From positions 60,375 to 124,374 of the forward strand of contig JAUNKF010000009.1 in the NCBI GenBank assembly GCA_030532895.1: a stretch of 64,000 nucleotides of DNA, given 5' to 3'. Each line of letters begins with the position of its first letter. Within the stretch, counting starts at the first letter, position 1. Positions 35,671-44,088 of this stretch are shown here, one piece after another. The translations under genes and the position numbers were made by a program. The DNA is from Lautropia sp. Its GTDB lineage: Bacteria > Pseudomonadota > Gammaproteobacteria > Burkholderiales > Burkholderiaceae_E. The notes beneath the pieces are model-generated. The model saw nothing but the letters and a program-made list of their open reading frames with translations. It ran no database searches and was not told where the DNA came from.

Positions 35671-36717
35671 TCAGGGGATTTGGCTGGTTAGCGGCACGGA
35701 GAGCTTCAGTGGGCGCAGTGCATCGGCGGCGGCGTGCCAGATGGTGTTTTCCTGGGGCCAGGGATCGTGTTGTAAAAGTGAGACGTTTGGGCCGCGAGCG
35801 CCGTACCGGCGGCTGTCGGTAGGGCCGAGGATGGAGATCAGGGGGGCGCCGACGGCAGCGGCGAGGTGGCCGGGGCCGGTGTCGTTGGCGATCACCAGAC
35901 TGGCGCGTGCCATGACGGCAGCGTATACATCGAGGCTGGCGTTTTCCAGCGAGATGGCGTCCGGGTAGTTGAGCCGGGCATGACTGCTTTCCGCGCCAGG
36001 GCCGGGCAGGATCACGACGGGCAGGTGGCGTGAGAGCCGCCGACACAGTTCGGGAAAACCGGGCCAGGCTTTGCTCGCGCCCTTCAGCGTGCCGGTGGCG
36101 AAGGGTACGAGGCACACGAAGGGTGGGCGTGCGGATGGATCGGCCATGCTGGCCAGGCGGTGCTGGGCCAGCCGCGAGAGCGCGTTCTGCTGCGCTTCAA
36201 GGCTCAGGGGCAGGCGAGGGACGGGGCAGGCTGGTAGGGCCTCAGGGGGGCTTTGATGCTGGGCGCTGAAGGGGCGCTCGTTGCGGATGGGGGCCAGGGG
36301 GTGGGCAAGCAGCCAGAAACGCTCGCTTTCGTGCACCATGTCGGTGGGCTGGGGGTGAGCATGGCGCAACAGCCAGCCGCGCCCGTCCTGCCGATAGCCG
36401 ATGCTTTTCAAGCCCGCCAGCCGTGCTTCGAGAGCGCTGGAGAAGGAGTTGGTGAGCAGCAGCGTGTTGAGCCGCTGGTTGAAGCCGGGATCCTGGCTGC
36501 GGGCTTTCTGACGCAGCCGGCGCAAGAGGTTGACGCGGGCGCGCAGACCGTTGGGCAACTGGTGGACGCGCCAGTGAGTGCCGGCCAGCAGGGCGGAGGC
36601 CCAGCCCTTGCCGACCAGTTCGAGCTGATAGCCACGTTGATGAAGATGCCACAGGGTCGGCAGACTCATGACGACATCGCCGACCCAGTTCGGAAGTCGA
36701 ACGATGAGGGGCCGCAT
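35671..36717 (-). CDS. Glycosyltransferase family 9, ADP-heptose:LPS heptosyltransferase-like
   Basis: This 348-residue protein of family GT9 (WaaF/WaaC type) adds heptose to the lipopolysaccharide inner core at the cytoplasmic face of the inner membrane. The N-terminus MRPLIVRLPNWVGDVVMSLP is typical. The C-terminal donor-binding region reads LVIANDTGPGHLAAAVGAP and ISILGPTDSRRYGARG. A poorly conserved Pro/Gln-rich stretch lies at about 145-190. A DUF4254 gene, often found near LPS genes, diverges from it. WaaF is the likelier match, but I cannot separate it from other GT9 members. Confidence 0.87.
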   Translation of the reverse strand: MRPLIVRLPNWVGDVVMSLPTLWHLHQRGYQLELVGKGWASALLAGTHWRVHQLPNGLRARVNLLRRLRQKARSQDPGFNQRLNTLLLTNSFSSALEARLAGLKSIGYRQDGRGWLLRHAHPQPTDMVHESERFWLLAHPLAPIRNERPFSAQHQSPPEALPACPVPRLPLSLEAQQNALSRLAQHRLASMADPSARPPFVCLVPFATGTLKGASKAWPGFPELCRRLSRHLPVVILPGPGAESSHARLNYPDAISLENASLDVYAAVMARASLVIANDTGPGHLAAAVGAPLISILGPTDSRRYGARGPNVSLLQHDPWPQENTIWHAAADALRPLKLSVPLTSQIP

Positions 36718-36962
36718 TTAGGGATAATCCTGTGTAATGATGCCCGGATCGCCGATCATCCTGGCTGGCTGGCTGGCTGGCCTGAGCAGATCTGACCAGA
36801 GCAGACCACACCACACCAGTCGACATCAGACCACAACGGATCTGAGCTGATCGGCTTCGGTCTGGCCAGGGTTTGGCCTCGCAGCTGTGCATGGCGTGGC
36901 CGTGCTCAGGCCAGGATGCTTTGGCAATCCGGGAATGGTTCGACATTATGGAGTGAAAACGC
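36718..36962. other. Divergent promoter region
   Basis: This interval separates the heptosyltransferase and the DUF4254 gene. It contains a CTGG microrepeat (CTGGCTGGCTGGCTGG near 36767-36782) and repeated CAGACCA/GATCTGA motifs. Both promoters must lie here; I cannot assign them. Confidence 0.4.
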
Positions 36963-37667
36963 ATGCAGGGTGGACAAGAACAGAGCGGGCGTCGTGTGCT
37001 GGATGGTGCGGCCGTGATTGCCTTTCATCAGCAGTGTCTGGCGGCCGAGGGATGGCCGAAGGCCGGGCTTGATGCGGCCGGGCGCAGTCTGGATCAGGCG
37101 CCGGCAGCCGAAGACACCGATGCACTCTTGTGGCACTGGGTGGGCAACAATCACCGCTTCAACAGCCTGTTGTGGGATGAAGAAGATCTGGCACGTCGGA
37201 CGCAGGTTTCCAGTGAGGAAATCGCGGGCAACAAGCGTGCCATCGATGGCTACAACCAGAAGCGCAATGACGCCACCGAGCGTGTGGACGAGCTGTTGTT
37301 GCTGGCCCTGGGGCTGGTCGATCCGGCCTCGGTGGGGGGCGATGCGCCGGTGAGCCTGGCGGCGCCTGATGCCCGGATGAACAGCGAGACGGCGGGCAGC
37401 ATCATCGACCGGATGTCGATCATGGCGTTGAAGGTGAAGGCGATGAAGGCGCAGACCGAGCGCAACGATGTGGACGAGGCGCATCGCGAATCGTCGCGCG
37501 CACGTTTGGCGCGTCTGGAGACTCAGCGTGATGATCTGGCTGCTTGCCTTGATCAGCTGATGGCAGACTGCCGGGCCGGCAAAGCGTATTTCAAGGTCTA
37601 TCGCCAGTTCAAGATGTACAACGACCCGGCTTTCAACCCGGCGCTGGTGGCTGAGCGCGGGGCTTGA
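36963..37667 (+). CDS. DUF4254 family protein
   Basis: This 234-residue mainly helical protein carries the family hallmark LLWHWVGNNHRFNSLLWDEE followed by DLARR. Further conserved parts are NSETAGSIIDRMSIMALKV and FKVYRQFKMYNDP at the C-terminus. The biochemical function is not known. Its position beside a GT9 heptosyltransferase, a common association, suggests a role in lipopolysaccharide or envelope assembly. There is no signal or membrane segment, so it is cytoplasmic. The initiating ATG directly follows an A-rich leader. Confidence 0.87.
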   Translation: MQGGQEQSGRRVLDGAAVIAFHQQCLAAEGWPKAGLDAAGRSLDQAPAAEDTDALLWHWVGNNHRFNSLLWDEEDLARRTQVSSEEIAGNKRAIDGYNQKRNDATERVDELLLLALGLVDPASVGGDAPVSLAAPDARMNSETAGSIIDRMSIMALKVKAMKAQTERNDVDEAHRESSRARLARLETQRDDLAACLDQLMADCRAGKAYFKVYRQFKMYNDPAFNPALVAERGA

Positions 37668-37674
37668 TTTCTTG

Positions 37675-38208
37675 TCAACAGAGCCACGGGCCGAGTGCGG
37701 CCTGCCATTGCGCCAGTTTCTGGGCAAAGCGCAGGCTGGCGTGAGCCGGGCTGGTGGAGGGCAGTACGGCCGTCTGGTAGCCGAGGGCGCGGAAGATGGT
37801 CTGCTCGCGGGCTGCGCGCTGGCCGTTGAAACCGATCAGTTGCAGCTCGGGCAGTTGTGCGAGCAGTGGCTGGAAGGCATTGAGGGTGGCGTCGCGGATC
37901 TGGCTGTCGAGGCTGCCTTGTCGTCGGCAGTGGCCGACGGTATCCCAGAGGGCGATGCGATGGTGCTTCAGGGCATCGAGGCGCTCGGCATAGGGCATCT
38001 CGGGTAGGGGCGTGCCGAGCAGGGCCCCCAGTATCGGCCAGAATTGGTTGCGGGGATGTGCGTAGTAGGCATGGGCCTTCAACGAGGCTGTGCCGGGAAA
38101 GCTGCCCAGAAGCAGGATACGGGCGTCGGCCTGCCAGACCGGGGGGAAGCCATGTTGAGCGGGCTGGGTTGCTGCTTCTGTAGATGGCAGAGCGTCTGGG
38201 GGCATCAT
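37675..38208 (-). CDS. DNA-deoxyinosine glycosylase (uracil-DNA glycosylase superfamily)
   Basis: This 177-residue enzyme belongs to family 6 of the UDG superfamily, which excises hypoxanthine (deamination product of adenine) from DNA. The signature segment is ARILLLGSFPGTASLKA with YYAHPRNQFWPIL, and a C-terminal motif-2 region reads VLPSTSPAHAS. The catalytic-water residue of classical UDGs is not expected in this family. The gene converges with DUF4254, with stops 8 bp apart. The first two codons are both Met, so the exact start may be one codon later. Confidence 0.9.
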   Translation of the reverse strand: MMPPDALPSTEAATQPAQHGFPPVWQADARILLLGSFPGTASLKAHAYYAHPRNQFWPILGALLGTPLPEMPYAERLDALKHHRIALWDTVGHCRRQGSLDSQIRDATLNAFQPLLAQLPELQLIGFNGQRAAREQTIFRALGYQTAVLPSTSPAHASLRFAQKLAQWQAALGPWLC

Positions 38209-38542
38209 GGTGAGCGGGTGGCGTCAAATGGTAGGGACAGTGCTGCCAGAGGGGCTTGTCTGACGTGGCGATGCGTTCATGCTCATGTCGAGTGACCGAG
38301 TGACCGAGTGCCCGAGTGGCTGGATGTCTGGATGTGGGCCCGTGGCTTCACACAGTGATGAGCTATTGTCATCTGTGTGCCCTGTGCCTTGGGATGCGAG
38401 GGAGGTAACGGGTCGTGACAGATGGCAACGGCTGCGGGTGCGCGGTTTGGGGGCCGTTAGAATCGCCCGGCCTGCTTGCGCGTTGATCCACGCATGCGCC
38501 CGGTGTGGTGCGGATGCCGTACAGGCTTGCCGGGTAGGGGGC
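38209..38542. other. Gene-free interval with short repeats
   Basis: I see no supported gene. A short tandem repeat (GTGACCGA twice, then GTGCCCGA) lies near 38290-38315, followed by two copies of TGGATGTC/TGGATGTG. Open frames here have no family signature. Confidence 0.4.
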
Positions 38543-38577
38543 GATTGTGGCTCACTGAAAGAGATTGTGGCTCACTG
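38543..38577. repeat. Two direct repeats, 20-bp period
   Basis: GATTGTGGCTCACTG occurs at 38543-38557 and again at 38563-38577, an exact 15-bp direct repeat two helical turns apart. This spacing suits cooperative binding of a regulator upstream of the patatin gene. Confidence 0.55.
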
Positions 38578-38793
38578 CATGATGATGGCGCCAGCAAGTA
38601 TGGGCCTGATAGAGAAAGGGCCCCAAGCTTCTGGAGTGTTTTTGCGTTTGGGGGTGGGCAGGGGTCAGTCGGTTATTACCTCTGGCTGGCTTGACGCTGG
38701 CCTGATCGGTATGGGTTCGGCCAGTGGCCTGAATGGCCGGCGGACTTGCGGGTCGATAGGAGCGCCCGGCAGGGTGCCAATAGGGTCGATGGA

Positions 38794-40155
38794 ATGTTTG
38801 ATAAGGTGATCTTTGCCGGTGGGGGCCATCGTTGCTGGTGGCAGGCCGGGTTCTGGGAAGTGTTGCGTGCCGAGATCGAGCTGCGCCCGCGAGTGATCGG
38901 CGCGGTGTCGACCGGGGCATTCATGGCGTGTCTGGTGCATGCCAACGACAGTCGTCGGGCGCTGGCCTGGTATGAGCGCGAGTTGGCCGGGGTCCGAACC
39001 AACCTGGCCTGGACGAACCTGTTCAAACGGGGTGAGCCGCTTTTTCGCCAGGGGGGCATTTACCGCAAGGCGCTGCGTGCCCTGCTGGGCGCCGAGCATT
39101 ACCGGGAGCTGATGTGGCAGGCGCCGGAAATTCGTGTGCTGTATGCGTTGCCACCGGCTGGCACGACGGATCGACAGCTGGCCTGGCATGGTTGGCGCGT
39201 CTATCGTCGGGATGCAAGCCTCACGCCACAGCCGATGCACCGTGGTGGCGAAGAGGGGGGTGGCGCCGTGTTTCGTGAAGGGGTCAAACGCCTGCAGGAT
39301 TGCCGCACCGAACGGGACATGGTCGAGCTGCTTTATGCGTCAAGCTGCCTGCCACCGATGATGGCGCCAAGCGAACTGGACGGTGAGCTGGTGCTCAATG
39401 GGGAGATGATCGATCCGGTGCCGGTCAGGCTGGTGTCGGATGTGCCTGGGCCGACCCTGGTGCTGACGACGCGTCGCTATACAAAGAAAACTCCCGTTTT
39501 TGCGGCCAATGGTTGCCTGTATGTACAGCCTTCTTCCCCCGTGGCCGCATCGGGCTGGGATTTCACGGCACCGAAGCGCTTTCTCAAAACCTATGAGCAG
39601 GGCAGGCAGGATGCCGAAGCCTTTCTGAAGCTCTTTGGTCTGGGGGCTTTCCGCCAGGAAGCCCACTTCGGTGGTGCTTTGCTCGCCGGTGCTGCCTGGC
39701 CGGGTGAGGCGGCTGCCTCGACCAGGCTGGCCAGTGGGGCTGCGCCGCTGGCTCCCTTGTCTGCCGAGGCGGGGGGCGTGGCGACCGGGTTGCCCACGGG
39801 CACGGAGATCGGGGACACGGTACCGGTGGTCGACGATGTGCTCGACCTATCGGCCGGTGAGGGCAGGCCAGCCACGTTCAGTGTGAGCGGCACCTTGGTG
39901 ACGGACATGGCCACAGAGGTGGGCGTTGATCAAGCTCACCCTGACAAGCCTGTTGCCTCCGCGGAGGCAGCGGGCCGAGTGGCAGCACCTGAGCCGGTTG
40001 CCATGCCTGGCGATGAGGCGCGCGTAGCGGGTGATGCCTTGCCCGCTACCGTGCGGCCAGCAGACGATGAGGACTTTCAGCATACGCTGGGCGAGCTGAG
40101 CGACAAGCTCTTTGAAAAGGGTCGGCGCAGCGCCAGTCTTCGCTCAAGTGGCTAG
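38794..40155 (+). CDS. Patatin-like phospholipase family protein with altered dyad
   Basis: The N-terminal 290 residues form a patatin-type domain. GGGH at 9-12 supplies the oxyanion-hole glycines, and VST around S39 is the nucleophile elbow (AVSTG). The partner motif, normally D-G-G/A, reads LNGEMIDPVP with Asn202, so the catalytic aspartate seems to be replaced; D207 is nearby but not in the canonical place. Residues 300-453 form an Ala/Gly/Val/Asp-rich tail without a recognisable fold. The ATG at 38794 gives the domain start; the ribosome site is weak. Relatives hydrolyse acyl chains of membrane lipids, but activity here is doubtful. Confidence 0.75.
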   Translation: MFDKVIFAGGGHRCWWQAGFWEVLRAEIELRPRVIGAVSTGAFMACLVHANDSRRALAWYERELAGVRTNLAWTNLFKRGEPLFRQGGIYRKALRALLGAEHYRELMWQAPEIRVLYALPPAGTTDRQLAWHGWRVYRRDASLTPQPMHRGGEEGGGAVFREGVKRLQDCRTERDMVELLYASSCLPPMMAPSELDGELVLNGEMIDPVPVRLVSDVPGPTLVLTTRRYTKKTPVFAANGCLYVQPSSPVAASGWDFTAPKRFLKTYEQGRQDAEAFLKLFGLGAFRQEAHFGGALLAGAAWPGEAAASTRLASGAAPLAPLSAEAGGVATGLPTGTEIGDTVPVVDDVLDLSAGEGRPATFSVSGTLVTDMATEVGVDQAHPDKPVASAEAAGRVAAPEPVAMPGDEARVAGDALPATVRPADDEDFQHTLGELSDKLFEKGRRSASLRSSG

Positions 40156-40156
40156 C

Positions 40157-40212
40157 GCGTGTCATGCACTGATTCGTCCCCGCGAAAGCCCCTCTGGGCG
40201 TGCATGACACGC
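40157..40212. repeat. Full palindromic intergenic repeat
   Basis: GCGTGTCATGCAC (40157-40169) and GTGCATGACACGC (40200-40212) are perfect 13-bp inverted arms around a 30-bp centre that includes GATTCGTCCCCGCG. It is the reference copy for the repeat family seen at 6677, 7649, 51527 and 52863. Directly after the patatin stop, it may also act as a transcript end. Confidence 0.75.
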
Positions 40213-40308
40213 TCTGAATATTGAATATTGAATGCTGCATTCAGAATATCGGAACCGAGCGATGCCTGTAGACGCTTTCCAGCCAGCTTTCAGTCAGTTC
40301 GTTTGCTT

Positions 40309-40491
40309 TCAGTCCGCCCGGCGGGCAGCCATCCAGAGCACGCCCCCCAATAGCATCAGCAACCAGGCCAATACGGTCGCGGTGATGGAGACCCGCAAAA
40401 TGGCGGGTGCGCTGAGGAGCAGGCCAGCCGCGAGCAGATAGCGGGCGGTGGCTGAGGTGCGTTGAGCAGGAGAAGGGGTGAGATCGGCCAT
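40309..40491 (-). CDS. Small two-span membrane protein
   Basis: This short frame of 60 residues begins MADLTPSPAQRTSA and contains two hydrophobic stretches (about 17-33 and 37-54) ending in WMAARRAD. I do not recognise a family. The hydrophobic design and basic C-terminus are plausible for a real small membrane protein, but there is no homology or strong ribosome site to prove it. Confidence 0.45.
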   Translation of the reverse strand: MADLTPSPAQRTSATARYLLAAGLLLSAPAILRVSITATVLAWLLMLLGGVLWMAARRAD

Positions 40492-40791
40492 CAGCGTACT
40501 GAGCTTCGGAAAGCCTGATTGCCTGCGGCAGGTTGCCGATGGGCGTCAGGCGTTGGGCCTTGGATGCCCTTCGGCGGGACGCTTGCTGGTAGGCCTCGAC
40601 GGCGGTGGGCAAACAGCAAGAGAAAAATGCCAAGAGCGAAAAACGGGGGAGCGAACCGTCTGGTGTCATCGCAGCGCGTTCGGTCGGGGCAGAGGAGGGG
40701 CAGCTGCCAGCTTCCGAACGGTGGCCTGTGGGCTGTTCGTGCACAGGTCGATGACTGCGACCGAACGACAGCAGTCGGCGGCAGGAAGTGA
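40492..40791. other. Gene-free interval
   Basis: Nothing is supported here apart from overlapping spurious frames. The tRNA-Arg gene begins its 3' side at 40792, so part of this region is its downstream flank. Confidence 0.4.
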
Positions 40792-40867
40792 TGGCGCGCC
40801 CGGCACGAATCGAACGTGCGACCCTTGGCTTCGGAGGCCAATACTCTATCCCCTGAGCTACGGGCGC
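40792..40867 (-). tRNA. tRNA-Arg (anticodon CCG)
   Basis: The minus strand from 40867 folds as a 76-nt cloverleaf. The acceptor stem GCGCCCG pairs with CGGGCGC. The anticodon arm is TTGGC-CTCCGAA-GCCAA, giving anticodon CCG (codon CGG). The T arm contains GTTCGATTC. The CCA end is encoded (40794-40792). No intron or insertion is visible. Confidence 0.97.
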
Positions 40868-41180
40868 GTTGAGCCTTGAGAGAATACAGCTTTTCTGGGC
40901 GTTCGTCCAGCGGTTGGCAGGCATCTCCGGCAGGCTGATCCAGGTTGCCGATGGCAGAAGCGCTTTGGCCTTCGAGGGGCGGGATGTGTCAGGGCGAGGG
41001 ACGGGCTGCGTCAACTCAGGTCTCAGGGCTTGCCCGAAGGTTGCAGAAGGTGGATGACAGGTCTCCCGGTTGGCGGGTGTAGCAGCTAGAATTACCCTAT
41101 CGGATACAGGGGCTTGTGCGCCCTGTGCTCAACGTTTCCCCATCAGACAACGCAGCTATACCTATATAGGCGGAGGATCA
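40868..41180. other. Intergenic region before the cytochrome gene
   Basis: No gene is supported. The tRNA promoter (reading left) and the cytochrome promoter (reading right) should lie here. The last 30 bp (CTATACCTATATAGG) are AT-rich and precede a GGCGGAGG ribosome site. Confidence 0.4.
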
Positions 41181-41720
41181 ATGGCCAGCAATGCAAATGC
41201 TTCCGGGCCAGGTGGCGCCCATCAAGAACCCAAAGGTCTGTTCAAATCGGCCACCCAGCTGGTCACTGTCGTCACCACGGCGTTGGTGGTGCCAGTGGCA
41301 GCGATCGGTATTGCCGTGGCTTACATGGATAGCGGCCGTGCCAACCCCGAGATGTCGCCGGAGGCCATCGAGGCCCGTATCCGGCCGGTGGCAGGTTTCG
41401 AGCTGCGTGAGGTGAAGAAAGGCGGTGCCCCGCGCACGGGGGATGTCGTGTACAAGGAAGTCTGTAGTGCCTGTCATGGGAGTGGCGTGAGTGGCGCGCC
41501 CATCACGGGCGACAAGGGGGCTTGGTCGGCCCGTATCTCGCAAGGTTTCGACACGCTCTTCCAGTCGGCGTTGAAGGGCAAGAATGCGATGCCACCCCAG
41601 GGGGGCGGCGATTATTCCGATCAGGAAATTGCCAATGCCGTGGCCTATCTGGCCAACGAGGGGGGGGCTTCCTTCGAGGCGCCGAAGCTTGAAAGCGCCG
41701 AGGCCGAAGGCGGTAACTGA
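41181..41720 (+). CDS. Membrane-anchored cytochrome c5-type protein
   Basis: This 179-residue protein has an N-terminal transmembrane helix (residues 27-48) that anchors a periplasmic cytochrome c domain. The haem is bound by CSACH (C95, C98, H99) and the distal ligand is probably M137 in GKNAMPPQGG, the cytochrome c5-like arrangement. The tail is Glu/Ala-rich. A strong GGCGGAGG site precedes the ATG. Proteins of this kind shuttle electrons to terminal oxidases in betaproteobacteria, where they often occur as single genes. Confidence 0.9.
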   Translation: MASNANASGPGGAHQEPKGLFKSATQLVTVVTTALVVPVAAIGIAVAYMDSGRANPEMSPEAIEARIRPVAGFELREVKKGGAPRTGDVVYKEVCSACHGSGVSGAPITGDKGAWSARISQGFDTLFQSALKGKNAMPPQGGGDYSDQEIANAVAYLANEGGASFEAPKLESAEAEGGN

Positions 41721-41891
41721 GGCGGCCTGTCAGTGGGTAGGCTGGCTTCAGGGCTGGCCCATACGCTGGCAGGTGAAAAACATGCCGGCCTTCAAGGCCG
41801 GATCATGTCCGACAGGGACGTGTTCGTCCCTACCAAAGCGCCCGGCTGTCCGCTCAGGTTTTGACGGGAACAACGTGTAGAGACACTGCAG

Positions 41892-43913
41892 CTAGGCCCC
41901 GCCCGCCAACATGGCGCGCAGGGCGGCCAGCTTCTTCTTGGCTTCATCGGCGGCAACCGGCGCGTTGTTGCTGGCCTCGGCGTCGAGTTGCATTTCGGTG
42001 ATGAAGCGCGACGGCTGGCATTCAACCATTTGTCTGGCACGCTTGCGTTGCCGGCACCACGACAAGGTGAGGCTGCGTCGTGCGCGTGTGATGGCGACGT
42101 ACATCAGCCGGCGCTCTTCCTCCAGCCGTTCTGCGTCGATTTTTTCCCGATCCACCGGCATGCCGCCCACGTCATCCAGGCCGTCTTCTTCCCGGCCTGC
42201 ATGGGGCATCAAGCCCTCTTCGACGCCGATCAGGAAGACATGGGGGTACTCCAGCCCTTTGGAGGCGTGAACGGTCGAGAGCTTCACCCCGTCCATGTCC
42301 TCATCGCGCCCTTCGAGGCGGGTAACGATCGCGATGTGCTGGGCCATGTCGATCAGTGTCTTGCCATCGTCGTCGGCCCGTCGGCCGATCCAGTCCCGAA
42401 ACTCGCAGACATATTGCCAGCGGGTGGTGGCGCTACGCTCGTCGCCCTGTTCCATCAGGTAGCTTTCATAGTCGATGGACTTGATCAGGGCGTTCAGCAC
42501 TTCGGAGGCCGGTTCGCGTTCGGCCCGCCATTTGAGCTTGTTGATGAAGTCGCCGAAGGCACGCAGCGGGTACAGCTGTCGCTCGGGGATTCGGGTTTCG
42601 ATGCCGACCTCGAAGAGCGCCTGAAAGAGGCTGATGTCACGTTCGCCGGCGTATTCACCGAGCAGTTTCAGCGTCTGGGGGCCGATGCCGCGTCGTGGCG
42701 TGGTGGCGGCCCGGATGAAGGCGGGGTCGTCGTCGTCGTTGGCGAGCAGGCGCAGGTAGGCGCACAGATCCTTGATTTCGGCCCGGTCGAAGAAGGACTG
42801 CCCGCCCGAGATCTGGTAGGGGATATGCTCCTTGCGGAGCATCTGCTCGATGATGCGCGCCTGGTGGTTGCCCCGGTAGAGGATGGCAAAGTCCGACCAG
42901 TTCAGCTGCCGCTCGAAGCGGGCAGTCTTGATGCGCATGACGATTTTTTCGGCCTCGTCCTCATCGTCGTCGCAGGCGATGACTTTCAGCGGGTCACCCA
43001 GACCGAGGGATGACCAGAGCGTCTTGGCGTAGAGCTTCGGGTTCTTGGCGATCAGCGTGTTGGCGGCATCAAGAATGGCGCGGGTCGATCGGTAATTCTG
43101 TTCGAGCTTGATGACGGTGAGGTTCGGAAAATCCTTCCCCAGTCGTTTGAGGTTTTCCAGGGTGGCGCCGCGCCAGCCGTAGATGGATTGATCGTCGTCG
43201 CCGACGGCGGTCAAGCCGTGGCGATTGCCCACCAGTTCCTTCAGCAGCGCGTACTGGGCGGCGTTGGTGTCCTGGTATTCATCGACGAGAAAGTAGCGTA
43301 GCCGTTCATGCCAGTGACGGCGGGCGTCCTCATCGGTGCGCAGCAGCTTCAGGGGCAGGCGGATCAGGTCGTCGAAGTCCACCGCTTGATAGCCTTCGAG
43401 CGTGGCCTGGTAGTCGAGAAAGGCGCGTGCGATGCGCAGTTCGCTCTCGCCTCGCGCCTGCTTGAGCGCCGCCTCTGGCTCGGTCAAGGCGTTCTTCCAC
43501 AACGAGATCTTCGCCATGGCCAGCTTCACGAGCTTGCGATCGGTGGTTTGCAGCAACTGGGTCAGCAGGCCCGCGCAGTCGTCGGCATCGAAGATGGAGA
43601 ATGAAGGTTTCAGGCCGATGGCGCGTCCGCTCGTGCGCAGCATCTTCATGCCAAGTGAATGAAAGGTGGAGATGGTCGGGCGCTCGGATGCTTTCAGCTT
43701 GCGCTGCTGGGCAAAGCGCTCGGCCATTTCCGTGGCCGCCTTGTTGGTGAAGGTGATGGCGGCGATGTTTCGACCGGAGTAGCCTGCATCGATCAGATGA
43801 CCGAGCTTGGCGGTAATGACGCGCGTCTTGCCCGAGCCGGCGCCGGCGATCACCAGGCTGGGGCCATCCAGATGGCGGACGGCTTGGGATTGGGTGGGGT
43901 TCAGGTCAGCCAT
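41892..43913 (-). CDS. rep: ATP-dependent DNA helicase Rep
   Basis: This superfamily 1A helicase moves 3'-5' and helps replication forks pass protein obstacles. It has 673 residues. Motif I is IAGAGSGKTRVI, motif Ia AAITFTNKAATEM, motif II LVDEYQDTN, motif III VGDDDQSIYGWRGA, motif IV LEQNYRST, motif V VKLSTVHASKGLEY and motif VI RRLMYVAITRAR. The length and the lack of a long C-terminal tail favour Rep over UvrD. priA, another replication-restart helicase, lies immediately upstream on the same strand. Confidence 0.94.
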   Translation of the reverse strand: MADLNPTQSQAVRHLDGPSLVIAGAGSGKTRVITAKLGHLIDAGYSGRNIAAITFTNKAATEMAERFAQQRKLKASERPTISTFHSLGMKMLRTSGRAIGLKPSFSIFDADDCAGLLTQLLQTTDRKLVKLAMAKISLWKNALTEPEAALKQARGESELRIARAFLDYQATLEGYQAVDFDDLIRLPLKLLRTDEDARRHWHERLRYFLVDEYQDTNAAQYALLKELVGNRHGLTAVGDDDQSIYGWRGATLENLKRLGKDFPNLTVIKLEQNYRSTRAILDAANTLIAKNPKLYAKTLWSSLGLGDPLKVIACDDDEDEAEKIVMRIKTARFERQLNWSDFAILYRGNHQARIIEQMLRKEHIPYQISGGQSFFDRAEIKDLCAYLRLLANDDDDPAFIRAATTPRRGIGPQTLKLLGEYAGERDISLFQALFEVGIETRIPERQLYPLRAFGDFINKLKWRAEREPASEVLNALIKSIDYESYLMEQGDERSATTRWQYVCEFRDWIGRRADDDGKTLIDMAQHIAIVTRLEGRDEDMDGVKLSTVHASKGLEYPHVFLIGVEEGLMPHAGREEDGLDDVGGMPVDREKIDAERLEEERRLMYVAITRARRSLTLSWCRQRKRARQMVECQPSRFITEMQLDAEASNNAPVAADEAKKKLAALRAMLAGGA

Positions 43914-44088
43914 GGGGTGGTGTGGGTGGGGCGATTGGACGGTTGGGCCGTGTCGGGGTCGGAGAAGGGTTGGCGCTGCCAGGATGGCCGTGTCGGGTGC
44001 TGGGGGCCGGGACGCGTGACCCGGGCGGTCGGCGGCGCGCCAGCGCGGTGCTCACAGGGATTGACTGGGTTCATGACAAGCGTCGGAC

